From the NCBI GenBank assembly GCA_029448655.1, contig JACCLO010000001.1, positions 3,534,001 to 3,598,000 on the forward strand: 64,000 nucleotides of DNA. The letters run 5' to 3'. Of this stretch, positions 48,801 to 60,726 are shown piece after piece (the first letter of the stretch is position 1; each line of letters opens with the position of its first letter). The notes under the pieces were generated by a model. The model was not told the origin of the DNA. It ran no database searches and saw nothing but the letters and a program-made list of their open reading frames with translations. Made by a program: the position numbers and the translations under genes. Source of the DNA: Wolfiporia cocos. Lineage: Eukaryota; Basidiomycota; Agaricomycetes; Polyporales; Phaeolaceae.

Positions 48801-49531
48801 TCAAAGAATCCTTACCGCCGTTTCTGCTTCCCGAAGTGGACTCTACATCATCCACCGAGAAATCGACTCGAAATGGTATGGATGACCAGCCGGAGCAGAC
48901 CGCACTCCCCTTCCGCTTTGCCTCGTCGGAGCGATCTTACGATGCACGAGGTCAGCACGGTTACACCTCAACGGACCTACCATCCAGCCTTAACCCCTTA
49001 TCTTCACGGATATTTGGTCACTCCATGGCACATGACGACGTGCCGCCATCCTACGAGGATCTCTCTCATTTGTGGAACATGCATGACTTCCCTGCATCAG
49101 CGCGCCGCTCAAGCTTCATTATTCCGGAGGAATACTCGTCCCAAGACGATTGGGCACCATTTGAACCACGGCTGTCGATGCAACACAGCAGGTCAATCCC
49201 ATACTTCCACCCCTCCCACAGGGCCCCCGCTTCCGGTGTTGGCTATCAAGCACGGTCGCACCTTGACATCTCTCGCCAACCTACTGATGGTGCGAGTTCG
49301 CACGATATGCGCACAAGCTGCACGGGCGTTGGAGGCTCCAATTCGCAAGCCTCCGTCAAGCGCGAGCGCGTAGACGACGCAGCCATACAACTTTTGCAAG
49401 ATTCCTATCTCTTTGCATCACTGCACAGTCGTCCTGTTCTCTCACCTGAACTGGGTAGCGTGCATCGACCCGCTGGACTGCCCACCCTGCAAGAGCAGCC
49501 GGAATCGTGGGAGAGAAGCAGGCACCTGTGA
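45802..49531 (+). CDS. Zn2Cys6 fungal-specific transcription factor
   Basis: A nuclear activator/repressor of the Gal4 type. Eleven exons (45802-46073, 46146-46178, 46235-46289, 46346-47002, 47064-47412, 47468-47532, 47596-47822, 47875-48034, 48083-48200, 48258-48723, 48793-49531) give 1046 residues. The binuclear zinc cluster RACDFCRRRKTKCDGPR then VCSNCLQTNRSC lies at about residues 55-88 and is preceded by a basic KSKRRKIE stretch. A short coiled coil (YVVALEDRVEKMQALLKRL) follows for dimerisation. The fungal transcription-factor middle domain runs from LFFARNNSLFPLLHRPTF through ISIGIRKAQDVGAHRRK and LIVIDRLGSVLVGRPC to YYLVQISIYRPFIP. The C-terminal 250 residues are disordered. The start is the first true ATG; the intron at 48724-48792 uses a GTCAGT donor. 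Target genes are unknown. Confidence 0.93.
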
Positions 49532-52500
49532 ACCGCGCACGATGTTACCGCGACCCTCCGCCATGCCCCTCGCTGATATCACTGTGAAGGAGTACAGAAA
49601 GGGGCGAGGTTGACACTTGCCTGACTCTCAAGTGATCTTTATTTTGCGAAGCTTCGGTAGCAAGGGAGAAAACGGCAGCAGCAAGCCGGGGTATATGGAA
49701 TTTGTTCTCGTGTGATTATCTGTCGTCGTCATCATCCGACTTATCCAATGCTGCCTCATTGTTACCATGTTCTTTTGCGAACCGTTCGACATGACATGAC
49801 ATGCAACCTGATTCGGCTTCTTTACGCTTTGAGGTCCCGTGTATAGTTTGTATCATTCACAGCGCAGTACTTGGATTTTCTAATATAATATATCAATGCT
49901 CATCGCCAAGACCGTCTCATTGCCAAGACCGTTAAATGTCTCGGGATGGGCCGCGCGTCCGGCAGATGCATCGTTTCCCTGTAAGCTGAATGAGTTTGGC
50001 GATTCCCATAGCAGAGAACCATCGTTGGCCATGCGATTCCCGGGGACGAGTGGGATATCATTCCAGCTCGCGTATCAGCCTACATCGAGTAGGAGCATTC
50101 CACTTGTAATTGGCCTAGCGGCAAAGATAGAAAAAGGCAAATCTGCGCATGTTCCGGGAGGCAGACCGCTAGTCATACATCGATATGAGCATTCCTTCCA
50201 TCCGACAATGGCTTCCGGAGTACAGGTACCTTCCCCACGCCATCACTCACATGCTTTCTTCCTGTTCGCCGGTCACCGCAGCCCATCATCACGGCATTGG
50301 GCGAAAGAGGGTCTTCGGGGATATTTGACGAGCACCTGGAGATACCAGAGCGGGCGGGTTGCAATTTGCCATGATGGTTCTCTGGGTTGATGTTCGCCGC
50401 CTCATCAGGGCGCTGTGGGTGACTGACGTCGGAAACGCAATATCAGAAGGTGACACAGATGAGGAAGGGGCGGTCACAAGTGAGCAATGCTCGCGTACGC
50501 ATTGGCTGGTGCCGGCGGAAATACCTGTTAGATCCCAGGATAAGATGATCATCGTGGTGTGCACCACTATACTGGTGTTGATATTGAATAGAAGATGGAC
50601 TTCTCGCATCTGCGCTTATTGCTTGGGAATATTGATGTTGATATGGCGCAAATTCTGGACTTGAGCACAACGTCAGCGGTAGGGATTGCCAGGCGCGGGC
50701 CTATTAGTTGGATCCAGGCACCTTTGTCCATAGAAGGATTGAGAACCACCGCTGAACGTCTAGAGCATTCAGCCAACATGGCTACACAATCAGGAAATCC
50801 GGTCGGTGCTAGAGCAATAACCGGTTGTTGGTCTGCCAACAGATGGAAGATGGTGCATCCCACGCTAAGGGTGCAAGGTGATTGAAGATAGGTTCTCCAT
50901 TTGTCGCTTTGTGAAGGGCGGCGTAGGCAAAACGACACCGTTCTGATGCAGAAACAGCTACAGATTCCACTGACAAATCATGCTCACCCGTCAGACGCGT
51001 CTGGATGAACGCTCAGCATTTGTAGACGTGACATCACTCACGATTATTCGACTCGCAACGAGACAAGTCGTACGACAGCGTGACATATGTCGGGTCTGGC
51101 TTAAACAAGTTCGCAGCGCTCTAGCAGTGCTTTGGGCGTCGTAAGACGTGGCGTACGTTCAAAGAGCACCTAAGTCATGACTACATTCCCTGTGAGTCAG
51201 AGAGATGCGGTCGTTAGCCCCGGCTTGGCAAGACGGACGAGACTGCCAAGGCGGCGTTATTCATCCGTGCCACAAAGCGAACAAGCTCCTCGATATGACA
51301 AAATCGAAGTGCTACTGCAGGAGGATTCTTCATTAGCTGTGGCAGAGCTTATTAGATATGCAAGGAATACACTCAGGTTCTCAGCCTCGTCGTCCCGCCT
51401 CAAATTCTCCTGCTCGAACATCTACACTTCAGCTTGGCAGGTTTAATCAGCTGAGATTGGCCCACGATTGAGCGGATCAATGCGTCAGGTGACTTTATGG
51501 GAGTCTGTAGGCGCCATCGCCTGTGGCTGCCATTGTCAATTTTCAAACCGACCGCTGTGAATTGGCAAGTAGTGCTAATACAACATCCTCTTGTTCAATG
51601 CCGCCTCAAGCGCTGAGGGAAGTTGTTCATACAAGGTATGCCATGTGCCATTTCTTATGGATAATCCCTTTGACTAAATCTCACTCACCCTGACATCGTT
51701 GAAACACTCGTCCCACAGTCACTTCATTCGCGTTCATCGATGTACCTATTGTACAGGCTGTTGACGATGCTGAATGTTCCCCAAGACATGAGATGCTTTG
51801 TTTGGCGGCGTACCTGACTGTGACCCCGCTTTACAATCTCATCAAAGCCGAAGCTCACCGATAGTCACTGTCTCCAGCATTCTGTTCATTAAGCAATGAC
51901 ATTTATGGATCAACTCGAGTGCTCACATGCGAAATTTTATTTCTCAGACCAGTGAGGTTTATGATTCGGTAACGACGTCACTAATGCCATAGGGTTGTCT
52001 TCCAATACAAGGGTGAGCAGTCTTTACTCACAAAAGTTCCCTCCTTCTTGGATTCAGAAGCACTGAGGCTGTAGCACTGCCTCTGCCGTGTATGAATTGT
52101 ACGGCACGGGAGAAACACAAACGCGCTGACAATGACTGAGCTGAGCATACGGCACGGTACGTATCTCGGCGGGGCATATTCAAGGTACAAGATGTTCAGA
52201 AGGCCGGCGTTCACTTACGCTATAGATGCCGCCCCCGCCTAGCCCAAGGCTTAGGAAGAGATGAAGTGCATGGCCTTGGTGCGGGATGATAGTAATCCGA
52301 CGGGATGTATGCGCGTCGAGGTGGCCGAGATAGGTTCGCCAGGGTTTGCCGCGCCGCCCTCTATCTGCGCATATTCAATCGTCACCCTACCGTCCACTTG
52401 GCAAGGGTGTGCAAACGCTTCTGGCACTGAACGACGATCCTTCCCCTCCCCTTCAAAGGAACGCCACAGTCAGCGCATACAGGTGGCTGCACATGACCTG

Positions 52501-53111
52501 TTCACAGAACGTGCTTGCTACCTGGCCCAGAAGACCCGTGTCTAGCGTTGACTTGGCTGTTTCTGGCTAATGCTGTGCAGCATTATGAGCCAGAGTCTAC
52601 CGATTCCTTGGCATCCTTAGCATTTCAAGTTTGCTCGAGGGTGCACTTTGGTGGAATGTCGACTTTTCGGCTTCCGGATATCCGCGGGTCCTTCTTCGGC
52701 CACTGATTGCGAGCCAAGATGACCCTCAGTGAACATCTATGCAGAAATCCTAGCTTATGCTCTTGGCGCAACCTATTCGTGATTATTGTTTTCAACGATA
52801 GTGTCGTGGGTCCTGGCTCGCTGGAATATTGCTCCATGAAAAGTAGGCTGATTGAAGTTCGTAGGCCGGCGGAGTCAATTCAATACCTCTTTAGTACGAG
52901 TGACTAAAAGCGATAGACAGAGCGCACGAACGGGGAAGTCGTCGCACAGCCTCTTTTAGCAGCGATAATTAGCAAGACTATCATGCTCTGCGTATTATGC
53001 ACAACGATTACAGAAGATCAAAACATAGTTAATGGGTAACATAGCTTGATCCATGGACGGACCCTAAGGTGTACAGGGCAGAGACACGCATGTCGCGCGT
53101 CCAAACCGCCA
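49532..53111. other. 3.6-kb region with no supported gene
   Basis: Short open frames overlap on both strands (largest 49896-50390 plus and 50567-50938 minus), but none has a recognisable motif or credible splice extension. Base composition is more AT-rich than in the gene-dense parts. There are no terminal inverted repeats, long direct repeats or polymerase/integrase motifs that would mark a transposon. It may be an intergenic island or decayed sequence. Confidence 0.45.
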
Positions 53112-54065
53112 CTATTGCTCTGCGGCAGCCAGCCGCCGTCTCAAGACATTTTCCGCATGCTCCCATACGCCCGGCCCGCCTTTTACCGCGCTCTCCCACT
53201 GACGAACCACCGAGGCCGGTGCGCACTCCGCCACAATGCGCAGAGCGAGCCCTCCAGCTTCCTCCGCAGCGGAATTAAGATTCTGGACCACCGTGTTGAC
53301 GGGAGAAGCACCAGTAGTGCTTCCGAGAACCTGGATCAGAATGATTTCGAGGCGCGGCGGACTGGCGCCGTCGGGCGTTTCGCGCAGGGAGAGCAGCTGT
53401 TGTAATGCCGGGAGGATGGCTATCGGAGGTGTGGCGGAGGAGTAGCGATAAACGATCGCGAGGTGCGTGAGTGTGGAAAGGCTCGCCAGGCGCTTTAAGC
53501 CCGACTCCCGCGGGCTGTCCGTTCCCAACGCGAAACCGAACGGCGAGGTGGGACCACCGGTGTTGTATGAGGTAAGGTGTATACGTAGGTGCGTCACCGA
53601 TGGAGCCACGAGAGCTGTATCCCACCCATCACGACAGGACAATCCGAGGAGGTGCTGCTCGCGCGAACCCTTGAGCGCTTGCAGAGCCCCGGTGCCCTGC
53701 ACTTGCTTGTATCCGGGAAGGTGGAAGCCGCATGCCAGACTTTGCACCCCGCGGCAAGCATTGATGACGCGGTCGATGCTCTGGACTGGGCCGAGCGCGA
53801 ATATCCCGAGATGCTTCACTGTGTTGCGCACGAAATCTGCAGGCCTCTGCGATATCGCAGTCAGGAAGGACCGCAGACTACGTGCCGATGAGAGCACAAC
53901 AGTTTCGTAGAGAATTGGGTCGACCCAATGGCGTGCTGCTGAGGAGACGAGGGTGAGTGTGCGCGCTGTGGCCGGGTCAGACGTGGCAGCGTGCTCGAAG
54001 ATGTCGCGGAGCAGCTCAGCGGGGAGATTGGAGAAGACAAGGCGGGTCTCAGCTGCGGAAGACAT
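53112..54065 (-). CDS. F-box-like protein, single exon
   Basis: An uninterrupted 317-codon frame, unusual in this intron-rich window. The N-terminus LVFSNLPAELLRDIFEHAATSDPATARTLTLVS matches an F-box with helix spacing typical of Agaricomycete F-box families. It is followed by ARHWVDPILYETVVLSSARSLRSFL and a long leucine-rich but degenerate tail. Skp1 binding and substrate recruitment are family inferences. The ATG at 54065 precedes the F-box directly. Neighbouring DNA is gene-poor, which fits the lineage-specific expansion these families show. There is no membrane segment. Confidence 0.8.
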   Translation of the reverse strand: MSSAAETRLVFSNLPAELLRDIFEHAATSDPATARTLTLVSSAARHWVDPILYETVVLSSARSLRSFLTAISQRPADFVRNTVKHLGIFALGPVQSIDRVINACRGVQSLACGFHLPGYKQVQGTGALQALKGSREQHLLGLSCRDGWDTALVAPSVTHLRIHLTSYNTGGPTSPFGFALGTDSPRESGLKRLASLSTLTHLAIVYRYSSATPPIAILPALQQLLSLRETPDGASPPRLEIILIQVLGSTTGASPVNTVVQNLNSAAEEAGGLALRIVAECAPASVVRQWESAVKGGPGVWEHAENVLRRRLAAAEQ

Positions 54066-54767
54066 GTCTCTTGTTCGATGGGTGAGTAGGCAATAGCTGC
54101 TTATAGTGGTGCTGTGTTAATTGAACAAGCTCACGGCGATTTGCTCGTCGGGTCCAAAACGGAGAGCCCACCTTATCCCACACCGCCCTTTATAGCGACG
54201 GTGCACTGCGTTTCGGATCCACCAACTTCGCGTCGCACTCCAATGGATGAGGCTTTTGGGGTGCTTCGGCAGGGAATCCATATCAGTGCGACCATCTTCA
54301 CCCCATCCCAGGTGGCGCGCGGCAGCAAGAAGAGCGAGGGCACGACATGCTGAGGAGCCCTGGGCAAGGACAGCACAACATTAAAGCGGGAAGTTCGTGG
54401 GTGTAGAGAGCAGGATCGACGGTGCCCGAGGATGCTGGCAAGGCGGCAGGTGCCTAGCTGCTGCTCATCGTCCGCGGCGGCAAGCAAGAAAGCTCGCGAA
54501 AGCAGGACCTGCCTTTCCCGGCGGCGTACTTCAGTTCTGCGACACGGACACGCCAAAAAGGCAATAAGCATCGGACATAGCGCCCTGTTCTCAGGGACAT
54601 GTTCCGCGCCATTCACACGCACAGCGTCGTGCAGGAACGTGCAGCAAACAAGTAGCAAGGCTAAGCTCGAAGCGTTCTGCATTAGGACTGAAAGGGTCTA
54701 CCGTGTCTACACAAATACCCCATAATCTTACTGGCATCCCATCGCCGTCTATTTGTGTATCGAGAGT
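54066..54767. other. Intergenic between F-box and GLTSCR1-like genes
   Basis: A 702-bp gap between two minus-strand genes. A 169-codon minus frame (54173-54682) lies here but has no domain or composition typical of coding sequence. It probably contains the F-box gene promoter. Confidence 0.5.
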
Positions 54768-56443
54768 TCATTCTGTCGTATTCTGAGGCGGTGGCTCCGC
54801 CGCGGAGGTTGTGGCACTGGCGGGCGTGGCGCCGGCCAGCGCCCTGGCACTTCCGTCCACATTCACCCCTCTTGACGTCAGCGCGTTGAGGATGAGCGCC
54901 AAGCCCGTCATCTGCGCAGGTTGCAGAGAGCCGACGTTGATTTCGAGGTTGACCACGGTGTCTGTCTGGGCTTTGAGCACCGCGGGAGGCCGCGGCTGGC
55001 CAGCTGGCGGTAGCGCCGAAATGGGGACAGGTTCCAGGCCAATCGCACTGAGCGCGGGAAGAGAGGTTTTGGGCAGTTGTACGGGGATCGCAGTGGCGGC
55101 GCTGGCGGGTTGGCCGATTGCACCTGCAGACGGGACTGTACTTGGCACTACGGGGGTAGGGCCAGAATAAGTCGCAGGGCTCGTATATGTCGAAGATCCC
55201 GGCGACGTAGAAGGGGCGGTGTATTGCGTATTGTAGGGCGAACTATACTGAGCGCTGGTAGATGCGGTATTAGGCGCAGATGTACTAGGGTATGTCGTTT
55301 GCGAGGTCGGAAAAGCAGGGCTGAACGTGTATGGTGAGGAATAGCCTTGACCATACGGGTAAGAGTAACCCCGATACTGGCTAGGGTACGCAGGTGCCTG
55401 TGCTGTAGCAGACGTGGGATAATACGGTACCGCAGGTCGTGATGCTACCGGAGGTGCCGTCGCGCGCTTTTCGCGCTCTATCTTCTCGAGCTCCGCACGA
55501 GCAGTACGGAGCTCAACATTAATGTTTGCGGTCTCCGTGCGTTCCGCGTCAAGCACGACTTGCGCCATGAAGTATGCTTGATCACCGGGAGAAGGATGCT
55601 GATGGCGACAAGCAGGGCTCAAACGGGTTACACGAACGCCACAATGCCTGCGAAGCTCACCTTGCCTTCCTGTATACGCGCGCGCCTGAACCTCTTTTCG
55701 AGCGCGCTCCGTCTGCGCCAGCAATTGAGCGCGAACTTTGTTTCTGGATACATAATCACATCAGCAAGGATGCACAAGGCACGACGAGCAATTGGACGAT
55801 GGGGACGGACCTACGATCTCCTCCCGCATTAAATCTTCCTCCGAAGCCTTACACTTCCCCTTAGAAGATGCGGTTGTGCGTTTCAAGATGGCAGAACCTA
55901 TCTCCGCCTTTGGGTGCTGGAACACATGATATGGGAGCAGCCGTCGAATGGCGTCGGTGGCATCGGCGAACGGCGTCAGGGTGTCAGGGCGGAGTACCGC
56001 GAGATGGTCTGCAGCCAGACAGGATGCAACCCTGCACGTATGAGATGAATGAGAAGTCTGAATAACGCGTCAAAACGGGCGACGCACCGAGCAGCCGTCT
56101 CCATCATAATCTGTTCCTCGTCAGTGGTCCTCCCTTTCTTCGCAGTCCTCCTCTTCACCCGCGCAAGTATTACCTCCAGGTTGGCAGCAGACTCGGCACG
56201 CGTGACATCCTGCGATACGTTTGTATCGGTCTTGGGATCATCATCCACCGTAATGAAGTCCTGCTCAAAAGTTGAGCTCGATGCAAGGGCCGATGTCATG
56301 GGTTCGGGTGCGGGCGTCGCATTGACGGACCCGGCGCCGTCAGACTGGGTACGCTGAGTGAATGTGTCATTTGTGGCCGATAGAGGCTGCAGAGACGCAA
56401 TAGAGGGAGACGAAGGCAACGAATTAACAGGCACTTTGGACAT
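54768..56443 (-). CDS. GLTSCR1-domain protein
   Basis: Four exons (56443-56088, 56031-55815, 55735-55661, 55598-54768) give 492 residues. The core is a GLTSCR1 domain: ADHLAVLRPDTLTPFADATDAIRRLLPYHVFQHP, then FALNCWRRRSALEKRFRRARIQEGK and DQAYFMAQVVLDAERTETANINVELR. In animals this domain belongs to BICRA/BICRAL, subunits of the non-canonical BAF remodeller that dock BRD9. A chromatin role in fungi is inferred from that. The C-terminal half is tyrosine/proline/serine-rich (SYPYGQGYSSPYTFSP), like transcriptional low-complexity regions. The N-terminal ATG at 56443 is the first true ATG; an upstream exon is possible because the frame stays open beyond it. The acceptor at 55735 was chosen for frame. 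Confidence 0.82.
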
Positions 56444-56815
56444 CTCAGCCTGTGGCGAATTTGTTTGTTTTGTTCCGTTTACCGCTGCCTGCGGGCGCGT
56501 GACCACGCAAACAAGTCTCGCTTCAGGGCAGGCGCTTGATGCCTCAGTTTACAGCCACTTTCTCACATCGCCGCCACCGACGCATTCTGAGGCTGAATGA
56601 ATGTAATATATTCTGGAAAGGTCGCGCGTGCAGTCGATGCTGTGGGCTGGACTGCCTACACAGCCGATGTCATTTGTGATGCTGTACAGATGTGATACTT
56701 CACGTAGGAAAGTAGTTACAACGTCAGCTGTTTCCTGCGGTCATGGTGAAAAGTGATGTCCCACCAGGCTGGGTTGATCTCCAGCCTGGTTGCGGCGCAG
56801 CCTCTCTCACGCAGT
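56444..56815. other. Intergenic between GLTSCR1-like 5' side and CDC23 3' side
   Basis: A 372-bp gap separating two minus-strand genes, expected to hold the GLTSCR1-like promoter. An extra 5' exon of that gene cannot be excluded. Confidence 0.45.
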
Positions 56816-59368
56816 CTACTGATTGAGCTTCGCTTTTCGGAGCAGTTCATTCGCCTGTCCGACTTCTTCGGCGTTGCTCGCAGCGACTTCTTCTAGATAT
56901 TGTTTCGCCAAGAGCATGTCACCGCCACCATGTTGAATGTGATAGCGCGCGACGTAAACGGCAGACTTGGCGTAGTCGGCGACGTCTTTGGCTGTGAATG
57001 CCAAGAAACGGACCAACGACGAGAATGGGAATGGGCAAATTGCAACGATGCCCAGATATCCATTCGAATGCGCACAGAGATACCTAGTGTCAACGTGTGT
57101 GGGCAGCTTATAATGAGAGATACGCAACTACTGTCAGCGCGACAGACAGCTATTACCCTCTCGTGGTAGATAGCAGCCTCAGCGAATTCGTCAAGGTCAT
57201 TGTGCAGCTTAGCCAGCTTGAGGTGAATGGTCGTCTCATGGGGATCCGCACCAATTAGCGCGCGCTTGAGGCATTCGATAGCTTCTCGGGGTCTGACAGC
57301 GACCAGCACGTATGAGCGTGGCTGCATCGGACGGTAAAGCATGTGTGACAAAGTGACAATACTGACCGGCCCATTTCTTCATAGCAAATCCCTTGTGCCT
57401 GCCAGATCCGGACATCGTATGGCCTATCATGACCGGGAATCGTTAGTACGCATGATACCTGATAGGGTCCGCAGAAGCGTTCGCAGAAGGGAAGTCAGGG
57501 TCGTACCGCAGTGCCGTCGCATGCTGATGATAGTGCAAGGCGTATTGATGCATGCTCAGTAGCTCATACGCCTGTCCGAGGCCATACCACGCTCTGTAAT
57601 CCTTCCGATTGACATCTGATTGGAGACGGATGGGTGAGCACCCATATGTTTCGAAGGCCTGACAGATATGATGGATTGATTCTCGACGTACCCACAGCTT
57701 TCCGGTAAGCTTCGATGGCTGCATGGGAGTTTTTCATCTCCACGTACTCATGGCCCATCAGCGTCCAAGCGGATAAATACGTCCAATCCAATTGGGTCGC
57801 CCGCCTGAAGTACTTGATGGCTTTTTCGTGCTCGCCGCGCAATGAATAGTAATTGCCTGCGGCGTATCAACAGCATCAGATTCACCAGTACCCGTCGCGC
57901 AGCAGTATTGCGACATGTTTACCAATTAAGCAGCAAACCTCCGGGCGATCTTTATCGATGACGGTGAATTCATGTGCGATTTTCGATAAGGTGTACTTGT
58001 CTTCTGTGACATATAGAATGTTTGAGTATATGTCAATGTCGTCGATCCGGTACGGATCGATGGCCAAGATCTTGGAAAACTGCGCCGCAGCCTCTTTGAA
58101 GTCTAGTGACTCCGGAGATCAGTCCGACAGCGGAGGCCGAGTCTTATATGTCAGAAATACCGTGCATATGGTATAAAACGCAAGCGCGAAGAGACATGAC
58201 ATAAAGGCTCCGAGGAAAAAGATCTTCGCCGAGCAATCGGTCGCACAGGCTTAACTCATTGTCCGTGGAACTATGCAAAATGTTGAGTGTTTTCACCTGA
58301 AACATCTGCACAAGAGGGTGTGTAGATGGCAACGGCAACAGGGGCAATAATGACGACAGCTACGAAGACGTCAGATGGACAATAGTACAGAGCGCAGAAA
58401 TCACCTCTTCTCCGTCGCCTAAACATTCCCCGAGCACTGACCAGGTCGACCAGTTCCACGGATAGGCAGCAATGGACAATAGTGCATTCTCAATTGCCTC
58501 TTCTTTGCGTGCCAACCGGCACAGAAACAGGGCCTTGCTGCGCAGTCATTTGTCTCAGATATTCCCAACGGTGATTTAAACGGACACTTACAGAAATAAG
58601 AGAAACGGATCTTCCGTATTTCTAACCATTTCTAACAGATCAAGCAGTGATGTATTTACGGGCAGCGTTGGCTGATTTCGCGTTTCTGCCAACCGCATGT
58701 GCATTGTTCTGACAATGACAACTACCATGTTCACTTACTATCAAGTTTGTACCAGTCTACAAGAGCCTGTTTCTCACTGGCCTTCGAATTTTCAGTTCAC
58801 TCCCCTCAGACGTATGAAATGCATATTACCAAGAATTGGCTGTACACACTGACAAACCGAGCCTTGGCACTCTTACATGGCTTCAGCCAATGTACCGCCC
58901 TAATGAAATCTTTACCGTTAACTAGGGTCCGAGCTGTTGCTATGTAGTCGGCATCATGGGCTTCCCATTCGAGTTCCTGTCTGCGAACCTTCTCAGGTTG
59001 CGAACCCAGGGAAGGCGCGTGCGGATGTCGCAGCGGGAGTATGGTTTCCGCGATGTCAACAGATACGATGGGAGCGGAAGCGCATACATCGTAGGCTCCA
59101 GGAGGGCCCGGCGAACGCGACCGGGGCGGGGTAGAGGTATGGAAGTCAGAACGGGTTATGTGGTCAGGAACTTGTCGCTTAGATTTGGGGATAGAAAGAA
59201 GCAGTTCCGCAGCCCTGTACGATGAGTAACGCGTCAAGTTACGCCATAATTGTTACGAGAGCACAGAGCTCACCATTTGGATGCGGCGGACAATCCCCTC
59301 TCACTGCAGTCGCGTACCGCGTCTCTAAGTGCGATCACCGTCTCGGCAGTGACGGTCGAGAGCGCCAT
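56816..59368 (-). CDS. CDC23: Anaphase-promoting complex subunit CDC23 (APC8)
   Basis: A TPR scaffold of the APC/C ubiquitin ligase that drives mitotic exit. Twelve exons (59368-59274, 59214-58830, 58781-58739, 58685-58592, 58537-58405, 58359-58161, 58102-57923, 57856-57692, 57615-57507, 57423-57367, 57292-57132, 56991-56816) give 598 residues. The N-terminal CDC23/APC8 domain holds [31 protein letters not shown] arrays follow, with [67 protein letters not shown] and [25 protein letters not shown]. The C-terminal [19 protein letters not shown] is diagnostic for CDC23. The last intron (56992-57131) is 140 nt, longer than usual, and its donor is the least certain boundary. Confidence 0.93.
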
Positions 59369-59782
59369 CTCTGAATGCTTGGCGGCGAGGGAAGGGGTTG
59401 TATCAGTCGCTGTCCCAGTGATGCCAAGTATGCAAAGTGAGACGACTTGTTCGCGCGATGGTGGTGGTTTGCAATGCAGAGCGCAAGTGTGGCCACAACT
59501 GCACGCGCATGAGCGCGTCGCCCGAAAAGGTAATCTCGATGCCGCGTGTAGACGCTCTCTCGGTCTATGTCGGTCCGCCGCATGCGACTTGGAGTCTCCC
59601 ACCTTTATGCCAAGTAACAAAGTCTCAGACCATAGAGTCGGCCCGCTCACAGTGACGTTGAAATTGTGAACTTGGAACATCTGACACGTTTCAAAACGCG
59701 CCTTTCTGACCGATGTTTTGTCTAGCAGTCACAGGCAACGTCCACGAGTCCATGCCTAGCAATACTCCCTAGGAACATTCTG
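59369..59782. promoter_or_regulatory. Divergent promoter region, CDC23 / ALG14
   Basis: A 414-bp gap between divergent ATGs. No obvious box elements were recognised. Its role is inferred from position. Confidence 0.5.
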
Positions 59783-60726
59783 ATGCATCATTGGCTTGTC
59801 GTTCCTGTTATACTATTTCCACTGCTATGGATACTGTGGCCTACCTTGAGACGCAAGCAAACGCCGCGGAGATCACGGTCTAAGTCTGACCCTTGTCGCT
59901 TGGCCGTATTTCTTGGTTCAGGTGAGTTTGCACTACTCATGAGCCTTGCTTTCATCACTAATTAGGTCGATAAAGGAGGACATACTAGTGAGGCCTTGAC
60001 ACTACTGTCATGCCTGGATTTCTCCCGCTATTATCCACGTACCTACATAATCAGCGACGGTGACGCCTTCAGTGCCCAAAAAGCTATCGCGCTGGAGACA
60101 TCGAAAGCCGCCGGGAGCGCTCCCCAACCAGTCTGTGCAACCGCCCTTGTGCGCGTGTGGAATTCGACTGACTGAATGACGAATTTCATCCCCGCCTAGA
60201 CCAATTCCCCATATACGATCATAACAATCCCCCGAGCTCGTCGGGTGCATCAGACACTCCTCACGACACCGTTCACGGCCTTCCGCTCGCTTCTTGCGTG
60301 CATGTACCACGTCAATCTGCGCCCGCTAATTACGCGGATCGCTTTCGCCGACATCCTCATTCTCAATGGCCCCGGCACATGTCTTATGCTATGTTTGGCT
60401 GCCTATTTGAATAGAGTGCGTGTATCCGATGGAGTTTTCACTGTCCGGTCTAGCGACTGATTTGTATGTTGACCGACCCGCCCACATTGCAAATTCTCGC
60501 AGCTGCTAGGTGTCCCATCACCCAGGATAATTTACGTTGAATCATTCGCGCGTGTTCGCACGTTGTCTCTTTCAGGAAAACTTCTGCGGCTCATCGTGGA
60601 CAGGTACCCCGCGTAAATCACTTACCGCATGATCATCGGACTGAATTTGCGGCTAGATTTGTCGTGCAGTGGCCAGACCTCTTGCGAGACGGCAAAAGAG
60701 GTGAATGTCGCGGTTGGCTCGTCTAA
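59783..60726 (+). CDS. ALG14: UDP-GlcNAc transferase membrane subunit ALG14
   Basis: ALG14 anchors the catalytic ALG13 at the cytosolic face of the ER, where the pair adds the second GlcNAc to the dolichol-linked N-glycan precursor. Five exons (59783-59921, 59976-60130, 60200-60415, 60503-60603, 60657-60726) give 226 residues, close to other fungal ALG14 proteins. An N-terminal membrane helix (WLVVPVILFPLLWILW) is followed by basic residues. The GT-B motif LGSGGHTSEALTLL spans the first junction. Then come YIISDGDAFSA, IPRARRVHQ, ILNGPGTCL, and IIYVESFARVRTLSLSGKLL with VVQWPDL. The ER-binding ALG7/ALG13 partners are not in this window. The third exon's donor before PTNSPYTIITIPR (GTCTGT) is non-consensus, but the frame supports it. 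Confidence 0.94.

Noticed and set aside
49896..50390. 164-codon plus frame in the gene-poor island
   Set aside because: No domain, no splice extension and no supporting context.
50567..50938. Overlapping plus and minus open frames (50595-50885 plus, 50567-50938 minus)
   Set aside because: Neither strand shows family motifs or bordering exons; likely chance.
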